In this document: positions 39,980 through 51,387 of the stretch, piece by piece
Layout of the letters: each line of letters starts with the position of its first letter
Numbering within the stretch: position 1 is the stretch's first letter
From: Planococcus circulans
GTDB taxonomy: Bacteria; Bacillota; Bacilli; Bacillales_A; Planococcaceae
DNA length: 64,000 bases
Direction: 5' to 3'
Assembly: GCF_020023385.1 (NCBI RefSeq)
Contig: NZ_JAIQCL010000002.1
Coordinates: 1 to 64,000, forward strand
The notes under the pieces: model-generated
What the model was told of the DNA's origin: nothing
The model's database searches: none
What the model saw: only the letters and a program-made list of their open reading frames with translations
Translations under genes and position numbers: made by a program

Positions 39980-40010
39980 AAAGCCTTCTTTTTCATGAAG
40001 GCTTTTTTTG
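39980..40010 (+). terminator. Riboswitch-controlled terminator before yitJ
   Basis: AAAGCCTTC / GAAGGCTTT around TTTTTCAT, followed by Ts; 23 nt upstream of the yitJ start. Confidence 0.9.
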
Positions 40011-40032
40011 TATATATAGGAGGTTGAAGAGG

Positions 40033-41892
40033 ATGGGGTTATTAGACGAATTAAAGACCAGGATTTTGACGGCTGATGGAGCCATGGGAACCTTGCTGTA
40101 TTCGTACGGCATCGAGTATTGCAACGAGGAATTGAATTTGCAGCGGCCGGAAGTGATCGAGAAGATTCACCAGGATTACATTAAAGCCGGAGCGGACATC
40201 ATCCAGACCAACACATACGGAGCGAACGCAGCCAAGCTTGCGCGCTACGGTCTGGAAGAACAGGTCGCGGATATCAATAGAGCGGCAATTGACATCGCCA
40301 AACGTGCGGCAGCACCCGGCGGCCAATTTGTATTCGGGACTATCGGGGGCATACGCGGAATCCGCAAAAGCGATGCCACATTGCAGGAAATCATTGCGAT
40401 GGTCGATCAGCAGGCAAGCCATTTGCTTGCCGGAAATCCTGATGGCTTATTGCTGGAAACTTATTACGATTTCGAAGAACTCGCGGAAACGGTCAAGCAC
40501 CTGAAAGGAATCACTGATACACCGCTGATTGCACAAGTTTCCATGCACGATCCGGGGATTCTGCAAAACGGCATGTCCTTGAATGACGCACTGCATCAAT
40601 TGGAGACGCTCGGAGCCGATATTGTCGGCGTCAACTGCCGTCTTGGGCCGCACCATACCATTCAGGCTTTTGATGAAGTCACCTTGCCTGAAAAAGCGTT
40701 CCTGTCTGCTTATCCGAATGCCAGCCTGCTGGATGTGGAAGATGGACGGATCGTCTATGAATCGGAAGCGGATTATTTCGGACGCGCTGCTTTGTTATTG
40801 AGAGAAGAAGGTGTCCGATTGATCGGCGGCTGCTGCGGCACGACGCCGAAGCATATTGAAGCGGTGAAAAAGCATCTTGGTAATTTGCCGCCGATCGTCC
40901 ATAAGGAAGTCACTGAAAGAAAACCGATTGTCATCCGTGAAGCAGAAGCACTGGAAGTCAAGCCGCTCCATGAAAAAGCCAAAACGGAACGGACCATCAT
41001 CGTGGAATTGGATACACCGCGCCATTTGGATACCACCAAATTCCTGGAGGGCTCTGCCGCTTTGAACGATGCCGGAGTGGACGCCATAACGATGGCGGAC
41101 AATTCACTGGCATCGCCGCGCATCAGCAATATGGCGATGGGATCGATCCTCAAGCATAAGCAGGATATTCGGGCACTTGCCCACATCACCTGCCGCGACC
41201 GCAACCTGATCGGTCTGCAATCGCATTTGATGGGGCTCGATGCGCTCGGAATCCATGATATACTCGCCGTGACGGGAGATCCGACCAAAGTCGGTGATTT
41301 TCCGGGAGCGACCAGCGTCTATGACGTGTCGAGCATGGAATTGATCCAGCTGATCAAAAAGCTCAATGAAGGCATTTCATTTTCCGGTAAGCCGTTGCGG
41401 AAAAAAGCCAACTTTTCGGTAGCGGCGGCATTCAATCCGAATGTCCGCGTACTGGACCGGGCAGTGGCAAGACTTGATAAGAAAATTGAAAGTGGTGCGG
41501 ATTATTTCATTTCGCAGCCAGTCTATACAAAAGAGAAAATCGTAGAAATCCACGAAGCGACCAAACATCTGGAGTCTCCGATCTTTATCGGGGTGATGCC
41601 GTTGACCAGCATCCGCAGTGCCGAATTCCTGCACAATGAAGTGCCGGGCATCAAACTATCGGATGATGCACTGGAACGCATGCGCGCCTGCGGGGAAGAT
41701 AAAGACCGCGCTACTGCGGAAGGCGTCCAGATTGCGAAAGAATTGATCGATACGGCGGCGGAGCTATTCCATGGCATCTACCTGATCACGCCGTTTGTCC
41801 GTTACGACATGACCGTGGAATTGATTCGTTATATCAGACAACTAGATCAACAGAAAGAGAGCGATGCCAGCCATGTCCAAACATCTTATTGA
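40033..41892 (+). CDS. yitJ: Homocysteine S-methyltransferase / methylenetetrahydrofolate reductase fusion (YitJ)
   Basis: 619-aa bifunctional protein. Residues 1-300 are a homocysteine methyltransferase domain (ADGAMGTLL, VGVNCRLGPHH and zinc Cys pair IGGCCGTTP); about 320-610 is a MetF-type FAD reductase (ALAHITCRDRNLIGLQ, AVTGDP, ISQPVYTKEKI). It reduces CH2-THF to CH3-THF and may methylate homocysteine. AGGAGG plus GAAGAGG precede ATG 40033. Overlaps metH by about 20 nt, so the product CH3-THF is passed to MetH. Confidence 0.93.
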   Translation: MGLLDELKTRILTADGAMGTLLYSYGIEYCNEELNLQRPEVIEKIHQDYIKAGADIIQTNTYGANAAKLARYGLEEQVADINRAAIDIAKRAAAPGGQFVFGTIGGIRGIRKSDATLQEIIAMVDQQASHLLAGNPDGLLLETYYDFEELAETVKHLKGITDTPLIAQVSMHDPGILQNGMSLNDALHQLETLGADIVGVNCRLGPHHTIQAFDEVTLPEKAFLSAYPNASLLDVEDGRIVYESEADYFGRAALLLREEGVRLIGGCCGTTPKHIEAVKKHLGNLPPIVHKEVTERKPIVIREAEALEVKPLHEKAKTERTIIVELDTPRHLDTTKFLEGSAALNDAGVDAITMADNSLASPRISNMAMGSILKHKQDIRALAHITCRDRNLIGLQSHLMGLDALGIHDILAVTGDPTKVGDFPGATSVYDVSSMELIQLIKKLNEGISFSGKPLRKKANFSVAAAFNPNVRVLDRAVARLDKKIESGADYFISQPVYTKEKIVEIHEATKHLESPIFIGVMPLTSIRSAEFLHNEVPGIKLSDDALERMRACGEDKDRATAEGVQIAKELIDTAAELFHGIYLITPFVRYDMTVELIRYIRQLDQQKESDASHVQTSY

Positions 41893-44800
41893 ACAACAAC
41901 TGGAAAAAAGAATATTGATCATCGACGGAGCTATGGGAACGATGATCCAAAACGCGGATCTTTCCGCTGAAGATTTTGGTGGCGATGAATTCGACGGCTG
42001 CAACGAATATTTGAATATTGTCCGTCCGGAGGTTATTGAAGAGATTCATACAGCTTATCTGGAAGCGGGAGCTGATATTCTTTGCACCAATACGTTCGGT
42101 GGAACGCCGATCGTGTTGGATGAGTATGGGATCGGCAACCAGGCAGCAGAAATCAACCGGCTCGGAGTGGAAATTGCCAAAAAAGCGGCTGCTGCTTTTT
42201 CAACGCCGGAATGGCCGCGTTTTGTGGCCGGTGCTATTGGGCCGACGACGAAAACATTGTCGGTGACTGGCGGTGTCACATTCGATGAAATGCTGGAAAA
42301 CTTTTATGTGCAAGCCAAGGCATTGATTGAAGGCGGAGCGGACTTGATCCTTTTAGAGACGAGCCAGGACATGCTGAATGTCAAAGCTGCGACGATCGGC
42401 ATCAAACAAGCCTTTGAAGAAACCGGAATCGAATTGCCGATCATGGTGTCGGGAACCATCGAACCGATGGGCACGACACTTGCGGGCCAAAGCATTGAAG
42501 CGTTTTATATCTCGATTGAACACGTTAAACCGTTATCGGTCGGCTTGAATTGTGCCACCGGACCGGAATTCATGACGGACCATATCCGTTCGCTGTCCGA
42601 GCTGTCGGACGGCTACGTCAGTTGTTACCCGAACGCGGGTCTGCCGGACGAAGACGGGCATTACCACGAAACGCCGGAATCCCTTGCGAAAAAACTGCGG
42701 GGCTTTGCCGATAAAGGCTGGTTGAATGTAGTGGGCGGCTGTTGCGGAACAACGCCTGCACATATCAAGGCAGTCCGTGAAGCCATGGAAGGCCTGGCAC
42801 CAAGAAAACCGGATCGTGTCGATCATGGCCATGTCGTGTCGGGCATTGAAGCCTTGCAATACGATGAGACCATGCGTCCCCTTTTCATCGGAGAGCGGAC
42901 GAACGTCATCGGTTCCCGCAAATTTAAACGGCTGATCATTGATGGCCAGTTTGAAGAGGCATCTGAAATCGCCCGTGCACAAGTGAAGAATGGTGCGCAC
43001 GTCATCGATATCTGTCTGGCAAACCCGGACCGCGACGAAGTGGAAGACATGACCAATTTCATGAAAGAAGTCGTCAAAAAAGTCAAAGTGCCGCTGGTCA
43101 TCGACTCCACTGATGAAGAAGTCATCGAAGTGGCGCTGAAATATTCGCAAGGGAAAGCCATCATCAACTCGATCAACCTTGAAGATGGGGAAGAGCGTTT
43201 TGATGCGGTGATGCCGCTTGTGAAAAAATACGGCGCAGCAGTTGTCGTCGGAACAATCGATGAGCCGGGCATGGCGGTTACGCGTGAGCGGAAACTGGAA
43301 ATTGCCCAACGTTCGTATGATTTATTGGTCAATAAATGGGGGCTGGCACCGGAAGATATCATTTTCGATCCGCTGGTATTCCCGGTCGGTACAGGAGATC
43401 AGCAGTATATCGGATCGGCTGTGGAAACCATCGAAGGAATCCGCCTGATCAAAGAAAAAATGCCGCGCGCTTTAACCATCCTGGGTGTCAGCAACGTATC
43501 ATTCGGTTTGCCGCCGGTGGGTCGTGAAGTGTTGAATGCGGTCTATCTATACCATTGCACGCAGGCAGGCTTGGATTACGCCATCGTCAACACGGAAAAA
43601 CTGGAGCGCTATGCATCGATTCCAAAACAGGAGATCGATATGGCCAATGAATTGCTGTTTACGACGACAGACCAAACTTTGGCTGATTTTACGGCTTTCT
43701 ACCGCGACAAGAAAAAAGAGAAGACTGAAGACGACATCCCGAAAACGGTACCTGACCGTTTGGCTTATTATATTATAGAAGGAACAAAAGAAGGCCTGAT
43801 TCCGGATTTGGAAAAGGCGCTGGAAATGTATGATGAACCGCTGGATGTCATCAATGGACCCTTGATGAAAGGAATGGCCGAAGTTGGCCGGTTGTTCAAC
43901 GACAACCAATTGATTGTCGCCGAAGTGCTGCAAAGTGCCGGCGTCATGAAAGCGGCGGTTTCATTCCTCGAACAATTCATGGAGAAGAAAGAAGACGACT
44001 CCGGAAAAGGGAAGATCGTACTGGCTACGGTGAAAGGCGATGTCCATGACATCGGCAAAAACCTGGTTGAGATCATCTTGAGCAATAACGGCTTTAAAGT
44101 AATCGATGTCGGCATAAAAGTGTCGCCGGCGACATTGATCGAAGTCATCCGGAAAGAAAAGCCGGATATGATTGGCTTGTCAGGCTTGCTGGTCAAGTCA
44201 GCGAAGCAGATGGTCATCACCGCGCAGGATTTCAAGGAAGCGGGCATTGATGTGCCGATTCTGGTAGGAGGTGCGGCGTTGTCACGACGCTTTACCGAAA
44301 CCAAGATTTCAGCGGAATACGACGGACCGGTTATTTACGCGAAAGACGCCATGCAAGGGCTGGACCTGGCCAACCGCCTGCAAAGCGGTGCAGGCAAAGC
44401 CGAGCTCTTGCTGGAATTGGATGCCCAACAGGAAAAACGCCAGGCTTCTGAAGCGGTGCGCGCAGCCAAACCGGCTGTGGCAGTTGCCGAGAAGCCGGTC
44501 AAGACGGTCCGCGAAGATGTACCTGTCTTTGTACCAAATGACTTACGGCGCCATGTGCTGAAGGATTATTCGGTGGCGCATCTGTATCCATATGTCAATA
44601 TGCGCACCTTGATCGGCCATCACCTCGGGCTGAAAGGTTATAGCGATAAAACCTTGGCGCAGGGCGATCCGCGTGCTGTGCAGCTGCATGAAATGGCCAC
44701 CAACTTCCTGAGTTCCGGGTTGTTGAAGCCATCCGGCCTTTATCAGTTTTTCCCGGCTCAAAGCGACGGCGACGATGTCGTCATCTATGATCCAAAAGAT

Positions 44801-45310
44801 GCCAAAACGGAAATCGAGCGCTTCACGTTCCCACGCCAATCGGCTCCGCCATTCTTGTGCCTGTCCGATTACCTGAAATCGGTGAACAGCGGAGAAATGG
44901 ATTACGTAGCCTTTATGCAGGTGACTGCAGGATTCGGTGTCCGCGACGAAGCGACGCGTTTAAAAGAACAAGGAAAATTCCTGGAAAGCCATGCCCTCCA
45001 AGCGACAGCGTTGGAATTGGCTGAAGGCTTTGCCGAACGCATCCACCAGGAAATCCGCGACCAATGGGGCTTCCCGGACGCAACGGATTTCTCGATGCGC
45101 GATCGTTTTGCAGCGAAATACCAAGGGCAGCGCTTCTCCTTCGGCTACCCGGCTTGTCCGAACCTCGAGGATCAGGCAAAACTATTCAATCTCATCAAGC
45201 CGGAAGACATCGGCGTCCATCTGACAGAAGAATACATGATGGATCCGGAAGCATCAGTATCGGCAATGGTTTTCGCCCATCCGGATGCGCGATATTTTAT
45301 TGTGGATTAA
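41873..45310 (+). CDS. metH: Cobalamin-dependent methionine synthase MetH
   Basis: 1145-aa enzyme making methionine from homocysteine and CH3-THF. Four modules in order: Hcy domain with zinc Cys (VGGCCGTTP near 295), pterin-binding barrel (IGERTNVIGSRKFK near 340), B12 cap and B12 domain with the DxHxxG motif GDVHDIGKN near 720, and the SAM-binding reactivation domain (RFSFGYPACPN near 1085). Starts inside yitJ; ATG 41873 fits the family start, ATG 41864 is also possible. Unlike B. subtilis, which relies on MetE. Confidence 0.94.
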   Translation: MSKHLIEQQLEKRILIIDGAMGTMIQNADLSAEDFGGDEFDGCNEYLNIVRPEVIEEIHTAYLEAGADILCTNTFGGTPIVLDEYGIGNQAAEINRLGVEIAKKAAAAFSTPEWPRFVAGAIGPTTKTLSVTGGVTFDEMLENFYVQAKALIEGGADLILLETSQDMLNVKAATIGIKQAFEETGIELPIMVSGTIEPMGTTLAGQSIEAFYISIEHVKPLSVGLNCATGPEFMTDHIRSLSELSDGYVSCYPNAGLPDEDGHYHETPESLAKKLRGFADKGWLNVVGGCCGTTPAHIKAVREAMEGLAPRKPDRVDHGHVVSGIEALQYDETMRPLFIGERTNVIGSRKFKRLIIDGQFEEASEIARAQVKNGAHVIDICLANPDRDEVEDMTNFMKEVVKKVKVPLVIDSTDEEVIEVALKYSQGKAIINSINLEDGEERFDAVMPLVKKYGAAVVVGTIDEPGMAVTRERKLEIAQRSYDLLVNKWGLAPEDIIFDPLVFPVGTGDQQYIGSAVETIEGIRLIKEKMPRALTILGVSNVSFGLPPVGREVLNAVYLYHCTQAGLDYAIVNTEKLERYASIPKQEIDMANELLFTTTDQTLADFTAFYRDKKKEKTEDDIPKTVPDRLAYYIIEGTKEGLIPDLEKALEMYDEPLDVINGPLMKGMAEVGRLFNDNQLIVAEVLQSAGVMKAAVSFLEQFMEKKEDDSGKGKIVLATVKGDVHDIGKNLVEIILSNNGFKVIDVGIKVSPATLIEVIRKEKPDMIGLSGLLVKSAKQMVITAQDFKEAGIDVPILVGGAALSRRFTETKISAEYDGPVIYAKDAMQGLDLANRLQSGAGKAELLLELDAQQEKRQASEAVRAAKPAVAVAEKPVKTVREDVPVFVPNDLRRHVLKDYSVAHLYPYVNMRTLIGHHLGLKGYSDKTLAQGDPRAVQLHEMATNFLSSGLLKPSGLYQFFPAQSDGDDVVIYDPKDAKTEIERFTFPRQSAPPFLCLSDYLKSVNSGEMDYVAFMQVTAGFGVRDEATRLKEQGKFLESHALQATALELAEGFAERIHQEIRDQWGFPDATDFSMRDRFAAKYQGQRFSFGYPACPNLEDQAKLFNLIKPEDIGVHLTEEYMMDPEASVSAMVFAHPDARYFIVD

Positions 45311-45314
45311 TGAA

Positions 45315-45467
45315 GAAAAGCGGAAACGGCCGCTGAGCTCCGACAGGCATAAGACAGACCAGCAGAGTGGCGCTCTTTGCCACGGCGCTGGGTTGGCTTA
45401 TGACCCAAAGAGCTGGGCGCTGTAGCTGGACAATAGCGAAAAGCGAAGGCAGCCGTTTAGCCCCGAT
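45315..45467 (+). repeat. Hairpin repeat element with 30-bp direct-repeat arms
   Basis: Arms 45315-45344 and 45438-45467 match at about 22 of 30 positions (both begin GAAAAGCG and end TCCGAC / CCCGAT). Between them is an imperfect hairpin: GGCATAAG...CTTATGACC, inner ACCAGC...GCTGGGT. It looks like the GC-rich dispersed repeats seen in Bacillales intergenic DNA; only one copy is in this window. Confidence 0.6.
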
Positions 45468-45483
45468 AATAAGAAAACAAAAA

Positions 45484-45530
45484 AATAAGCAAAAGCGGGA
45501 AATCGTTGATTTCCCGCCTTTGCTTATTGT
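45484..45530 (+). terminator. Terminator after metH (first copy of the GCGGGAAATC hairpin)
   Basis: AATAAGCAAA.GCGGGAAATC / GATTTCCCGC.TTTGCTTATT. The core 45494-45516 recurs at 45863-45885. Confidence 0.8.
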
Positions 45531-45622
45531 GAAGAAACTTCTCCCAAGCATTGATTTCGAGAAGCTCGCCGCTCGCTTTTGGATTCATGTTCATGTGCAT
45601 GTTTTTTCATGAGAGTTTAGGC

Positions 45623-45742
45623 TGAACGACTGCAAATTCATTTGAACGACTGTAAATCCGTCTGAGCGACTGTAAATCCGTTTGAACGACCACAAATCTC
45701 TACGAACGACCACAAATCCATCTGAACGCCCATAAATAAAAA
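45623..45742. repeat. Tandem array of six imperfect 20-bp units
   Basis: Six head-to-tail units of exactly 20 bp start at 45623, 45643, 45663, 45683, 45703 and 45723. The consensus is TGAACGACYRYAAATCCRTY; the GAACGAC and AAAT blocks are best kept, and the last unit is the most degenerate. It is non-coding: 20 is not a codon multiple. It lies between two near-identical hairpins. Confidence 0.85.
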
Positions 45743-45861
45743 ATCCGGGTATCTGCAGCAGAAAAAATGCATCTGCCGACCCGACAAAGAGCTCTTTTAT
45801 GCAATTTTATCCAAAGCACCTCGAAAAACCGGTGCGTCACTAGCTGCTCAACAACAAAAAC

Positions 45862-45890
45862 AGCGGGAAATCATTGATTTCCCGCTTTTG
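45862..45890 (+). terminator. Second copy of the GCGGGAAATC hairpin
   Basis: AGCGGGAAATC / GATTTCCCGCT around ATT, followed by TTTGCTTTT. One base of the 23-bp core differs from the copy at 45494-45516. No gene ends here, so it may be a duplicated terminator. Confidence 0.75.
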
Positions 45891-45904
45891 CTTTTAATCG
45901 TATG

Positions 45905-45933
45905 AAAAAAAGGCAGTCAGCTGACTGCCTTTT
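45905..45933 (-). terminator. Terminator of msrAB
   Basis: Perfect palindrome AGGCAGTCAG / CTGACTGCCT (45911-45930) with flanking A and T runs. Confidence 0.85.
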
Positions 45934-45945
45934 CGGCATGATAAA

Positions 45946-47082
45946 TCAATTCACTTTATCCAGCAAAAAGCCATAACCTTCTGCTTCCATTTCCGCTTCC
46001 GGGATAAACAGCAGGGCTGCACTGTTCATGCAATAGCGCAGTCCGCCTTTATCCGCGGGACCGTCGTTGAAGACATGTCCGAGGTGGCTGTCGCCGGCAC
46101 GGCTGCGGATTTCAGTCCGTTTCATGAACAGCAGTCCGTCATCGTGCTCGGTCACGACAGCTGGATCGATCGGCTTGGTGAAGCTTGGCCATCCTGTTTC
46201 GGAATCATATTTATCCGCAGAAGAGAAAAGCGGTTCTCCGGTTGTGATGTCCACGTAGATGCCCGGCTCGTAAAAGCCGTCGTATTCATTGGAGAAAGCG
46301 GGTTCGGTCGCATCTTCCTGGGTCACTTCATATTGAATGTCCGTCAACTTTGCTTTCAGTTCTTCGTCGCTCGGTTTCGGATAAAGTGCCGGGTCGATCA
46401 GTTGGGCGCCTTCCTCTATATCTTGGCCTTCCAGCGTGTCAAACTCCACATGGCAGTAGCCGTCCGGATTTTTTTCGAGGTAATCCTGGTGATATTCTTC
46501 TGCCAGGTAATAATGCTCCAGCGCTTCGACTTCAGTGACGATCGGATCGTCGTAACGCTCTTTTTCAGCGGCCACGACGTTGTCGATGACAGCCCGGTCG
46601 GCTTCATTTTCATAATAGATGCCGGTGCGGTATTGTTCGCCGCGGTCATTGCCCTGTTGGTTCAGGAGCGTCGGATCGATGATCATGAAGTAATGGCCGA
46701 GCAGCTTCTCCAGCTCTACGCGTTCCGGATCGTAGCGGACATGGACGGTTTCGGCGTGTCCGGTATTTTCACGGATGACTTCTTCGTAGGTCGGATTTTC
46801 GGTATTGCCATTGGCGTAGCCGGATGTCACATCATAGACACCGAAGACCCGGGCCATATAGGCTTCGACTCCCCAGAAACAGCCGCCCGCCAACCAGATA
46901 TCCTCCAGTTGGTCGGTATCGAACTCGAGGTCGGTGTTCGGATTATCCGGGAACTTGGACGTGCTTGTATCTGCTGCTTCGCCGGTGGCGGCACTGCCTG
47001 AATTATACCCGTTGCCGGATGAACAGGCTGCAAGCACCAGCAGCAATAAAATCACAAAACTTAAAAATGAAATTCTTTTCAT
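45946..47082 (-). CDS. Lipoprotein methionine sulfoxide reductase MsrA-MsrB fusion
   Basis: 378-aa cell-surface lipoprotein repairing oxidised Met. Signal peptide with lipobox LAAC (Cys20); the MsrA domain (about 70-230) has the catalytic GGCFWG and a GYCH resolving Cys; the MsrB domain (about 235-375) has HLGHVF and catalytic GLRYCMNS. MsrB lacks the usual zinc cysteines (reads [13 protein letters not shown]), a non-zinc type. ATG 47082 with AGGAG 8 nt upstream. Electrons would need a membrane or extracytoplasmic thiol donor, which is not seen here. Confidence 0.92.
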   Translation of the reverse strand: MKRISFLSFVILLLLVLAACSSGNGYNSGSAATGEAADTSTSKFPDNPNTDLEFDTDQLEDIWLAGGCFWGVEAYMARVFGVYDVTSGYANGNTENPTYEEVIRENTGHAETVHVRYDPERVELEKLLGHYFMIIDPTLLNQQGNDRGEQYRTGIYYENEADRAVIDNVVAAEKERYDDPIVTEVEALEHYYLAEEYHQDYLEKNPDGYCHVEFDTLEGQDIEEGAQLIDPALYPKPSDEELKAKLTDIQYEVTQEDATEPAFSNEYDGFYEPGIYVDITTGEPLFSSADKYDSETGWPSFTKPIDPAVVTEHDDGLLFMKRTEIRSRAGDSHLGHVFNDGPADKGGLRYCMNSAALLFIPEAEMEAEGYGFLLDKVN

Positions 47083-49817
<2,735 letters not shown>

Positions 49818-49825
49818 GTAGAGGG

Positions 49826-49862
49826 AATCCTGGTCAGCGCATGCCGCTGACCAGGATTTTTT
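49826..49862 (+). terminator. Terminator after katG
   Basis: AATCCTGGTCAGCG / CGCTGACCAGGATT with a TTTTTT run. Confidence 0.92.
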
Positions 49863-49957
49863 GAGTAAAATGGTTATCAGGTATCACCAGCTATCATTAG
49901 TGGAATGCATTTGGGCTGGCATGCTACTATTCAAAGACCAGCAAAGGAGGCAGGCAA

Positions 49958-50965
49958 ATGATTTCATTGAACATTCTGGATTATTCCCCGATTGATGAAG
50001 GCGAAACGGCAGCATCTGCCCTAAAGCAGACGACGGAACTTGCGCAGCTGGCAGAAGGGCTCGGCTTTAAGCGTTTTTGGGTAGCCGAGCATCATCAGGT
50101 CGAGTCGGTTGCCGGCACCACGCCTGAAATGCTGATGATGCATTTGGCCGCCTCTACCAAAATCATCCGCATCGGTTCGGGAGGTGTCATGCTGCCGCAT
50201 TACAGCGCCTATAAAGTAGCGGAAAACTTCCGCATGCTCGAAGCGCTCTATCCCGGCCGCATCGATCTTGGCATCGGCCGTTCGCGCAGCTATCGGATCG
50301 TCAATGAAGCATTGAATGAAAGCAAAACGAAACGGCTTCCTTACGATCAGCAATTGACCGACCTGCAGAAATACTTCGCTGATGACACAGAAAGCGAACA
50401 TCGCTTCAAGCCGCTGCTTGCCATGCCAATCATCGAGACAGCGCCGGAATTGTGGCTGCTGGGCACAGGTCCGGGCAGTGCGCGGCTCGCGGCTGAAAAA
50501 GGGATGGGGTATGCTTTTGCACATTTTGCCAAGCCATCGCAGCAAGGAGTAGAAGTGGTTGAGGCGTATCGCTCAAAATTCCAGCCGTCGGCATTCTTGA
50601 AAGAGCCGAAGGTGATGATCGCCGTCTTTGCAGTCGTTGCTGAAACGGCGGAAAAAGCCGAGGAGCTGGCGACTGCGTTCGACCTGTGGCTGCTGTTTGT
50701 CGAGTCCGATTCACAGCCGCCTTACTATCCATCTATCGACACGGCGAAACGACGGGGGTTCAGCGCCAATGAACAGGAAAAAGTAGTGCGCAACCGGCAG
50801 CGCATGCTGATTGGTACCGCCGAGCAAGTGAAAGTTCAGATTGAATCCCTTGCAGAACGCTACAATACAGATGAAATCACCATCATCCCCAATATTTCCG
50901 GAGCGGATCACCGCATGAACGAGCTGCATTTATTGGCATCGGCATTTAATCTTTCTGGGAAATGA
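49958..50965 (+). CDS. Luciferase-like (LLM class) flavin monooxygenase
   Basis: 335-aa TIM-barrel flavoprotein of the bacterial-luciferase family, MsnO8/YwcH subgroup by pattern: LNILDYSPIDEGETA at the N-terminus, FWVAEHH near 43, GSGGVMLPHYSA near 76 and GRIDLGIGRSR near 100. It uses reduced flavin and O2; substrate unknown. AAAGGAGG lies upstream of ATG 49958. It follows the katG terminator, so it is separately transcribed. Confidence 0.87.
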   Translation: MISLNILDYSPIDEGETAASALKQTTELAQLAEGLGFKRFWVAEHHQVESVAGTTPEMLMMHLAASTKIIRIGSGGVMLPHYSAYKVAENFRMLEALYPGRIDLGIGRSRSYRIVNEALNESKTKRLPYDQQLTDLQKYFADDTESEHRFKPLLAMPIIETAPELWLLGTGPGSARLAAEKGMGYAFAHFAKPSQQGVEVVEAYRSKFQPSAFLKEPKVMIAVFAVVAETAEKAEELATAFDLWLLFVESDSQPPYYPSIDTAKRRGFSANEQEKVVRNRQRMLIGTAEQVKVQIESLAERYNTDEITIIPNISGADHRMNELHLLASAFNLSGK

Positions 50966-51023
50966 AACCATTTCCGCTATTGCTGCGTATACAGTAAAAA
51001 AGCAGAAGAGGCGGAGATGGCAG

Positions 51024-51158
51024 ATGGCAATCAAAACGAAAACAAAAGAGAAGAAAGACCGCTGGTGGATTTTTGATGTAATCGACTTTTTTGTCGACAT
51101 CTTCGAGATTTTATTTTATCTTCCGCGTATGGTTTTCCGTTTTCTTAAGGAATTGTAA
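51024..51158 (+). CDS. Small 44-aa aromatic-rich protein, unknown function
   Basis: The sequence begins MAIKTKTKEKKDRWW and continues with an amphipathic, Phe/Ile-rich segment (DVIDFFVDIFEILFYL), ending RFLKEL. The basic head followed by an aromatic helix suggests a membrane-surface peptide. GGCGGAG lies 7 nt before ATG 51024, a good site; an overlapping ATG at 51017 gives only 19 codons. It is 59 bp after the monooxygenase gene and just before a 21-bp repeat array. No family recognised. Confidence 0.6.
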   Translation: MAIKTKTKEKKDRWWIFDVIDFFVDIFEILFYLPRMVFRFLKEL

Positions 51159-51164
51159 AGGAAA

Positions 51165-51349
51165 GAAAGTATTTCGGGGGACTTGGAAAGTATTCGATGG
51201 CATTCAGAAAGTATTTGCATGGAAACGGAAAGTATTCCAGCCCAAACAGAAAGTATATCCAAATAAATGGAAACAGCCGCATGCTCGTTGCGGCTGTTTT
51301 TTGCATTGGACAGTATTTCAACGAGTTTGGACAGTATCGCCGATTAAAT
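51165..51349. repeat. Array of 21-bp units sharing (G)AAAGTATT / GGACAGTATT
   Basis: Five adjacent units start at 51165, 51186, 51207, 51228 and 51249; each begins GAAAGTAT and has a variable 12-13 bp tail. Two more units starting GGACAGTAT lie at 51308 and 51329. A hairpin terminator sits between the groups. The core is AGTATT. The first five units read ESIxxxx heptads in frame with the preceding stop codon, but the last two are in another frame, so conservation is at DNA or RNA level. Confidence 0.8.
51271..51303 (+). terminator. Terminator within the 21-bp repeat region
   Basis: AAACAGCCGC / GCGGCTGTTT (51271-51280, 51290-51299) plus TTTT. It probably ends the transcript of the 44-aa gene, placing five repeat units in the 3' UTR. 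Confidence 0.8.
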
Positions 51350-51351
51350 AG

Positions 51352-51380
51352 AAAAAAAGCCGCCCAGACAGGCGGCTTTT
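51352..51380 (-). terminator. Terminator of the MDR oxidoreductase gene
   Basis: AAAAGCCGCC / GGCGGCTTTT (51355-51364, 51371-51380) with an A run on the left serving the minus strand. Confidence 0.88.
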
Positions 51381-51387
51381 CACAGGT

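Noticed and set aside
42533-43309. 258-codon minus-strand frame inside metH
   Set aside because: Antisense to a conserved pterin/Hcy region; no start site.
45623-45742. CRISPR array
   Set aside because: Units are adjacent with no spacers, and no cas genes are nearby.
46075-47001. 308-codon plus-strand frame
   Set aside because: Wholly antisense to msrAB, whose lipobox and catalytic motifs are clear; no ribosome site or family pattern.
51159-51266. ESI-heptad protein tail read through the 44-aa gene stop
   Set aside because: Two further units of the same array lie in a different frame, so coding does not explain the repeats.
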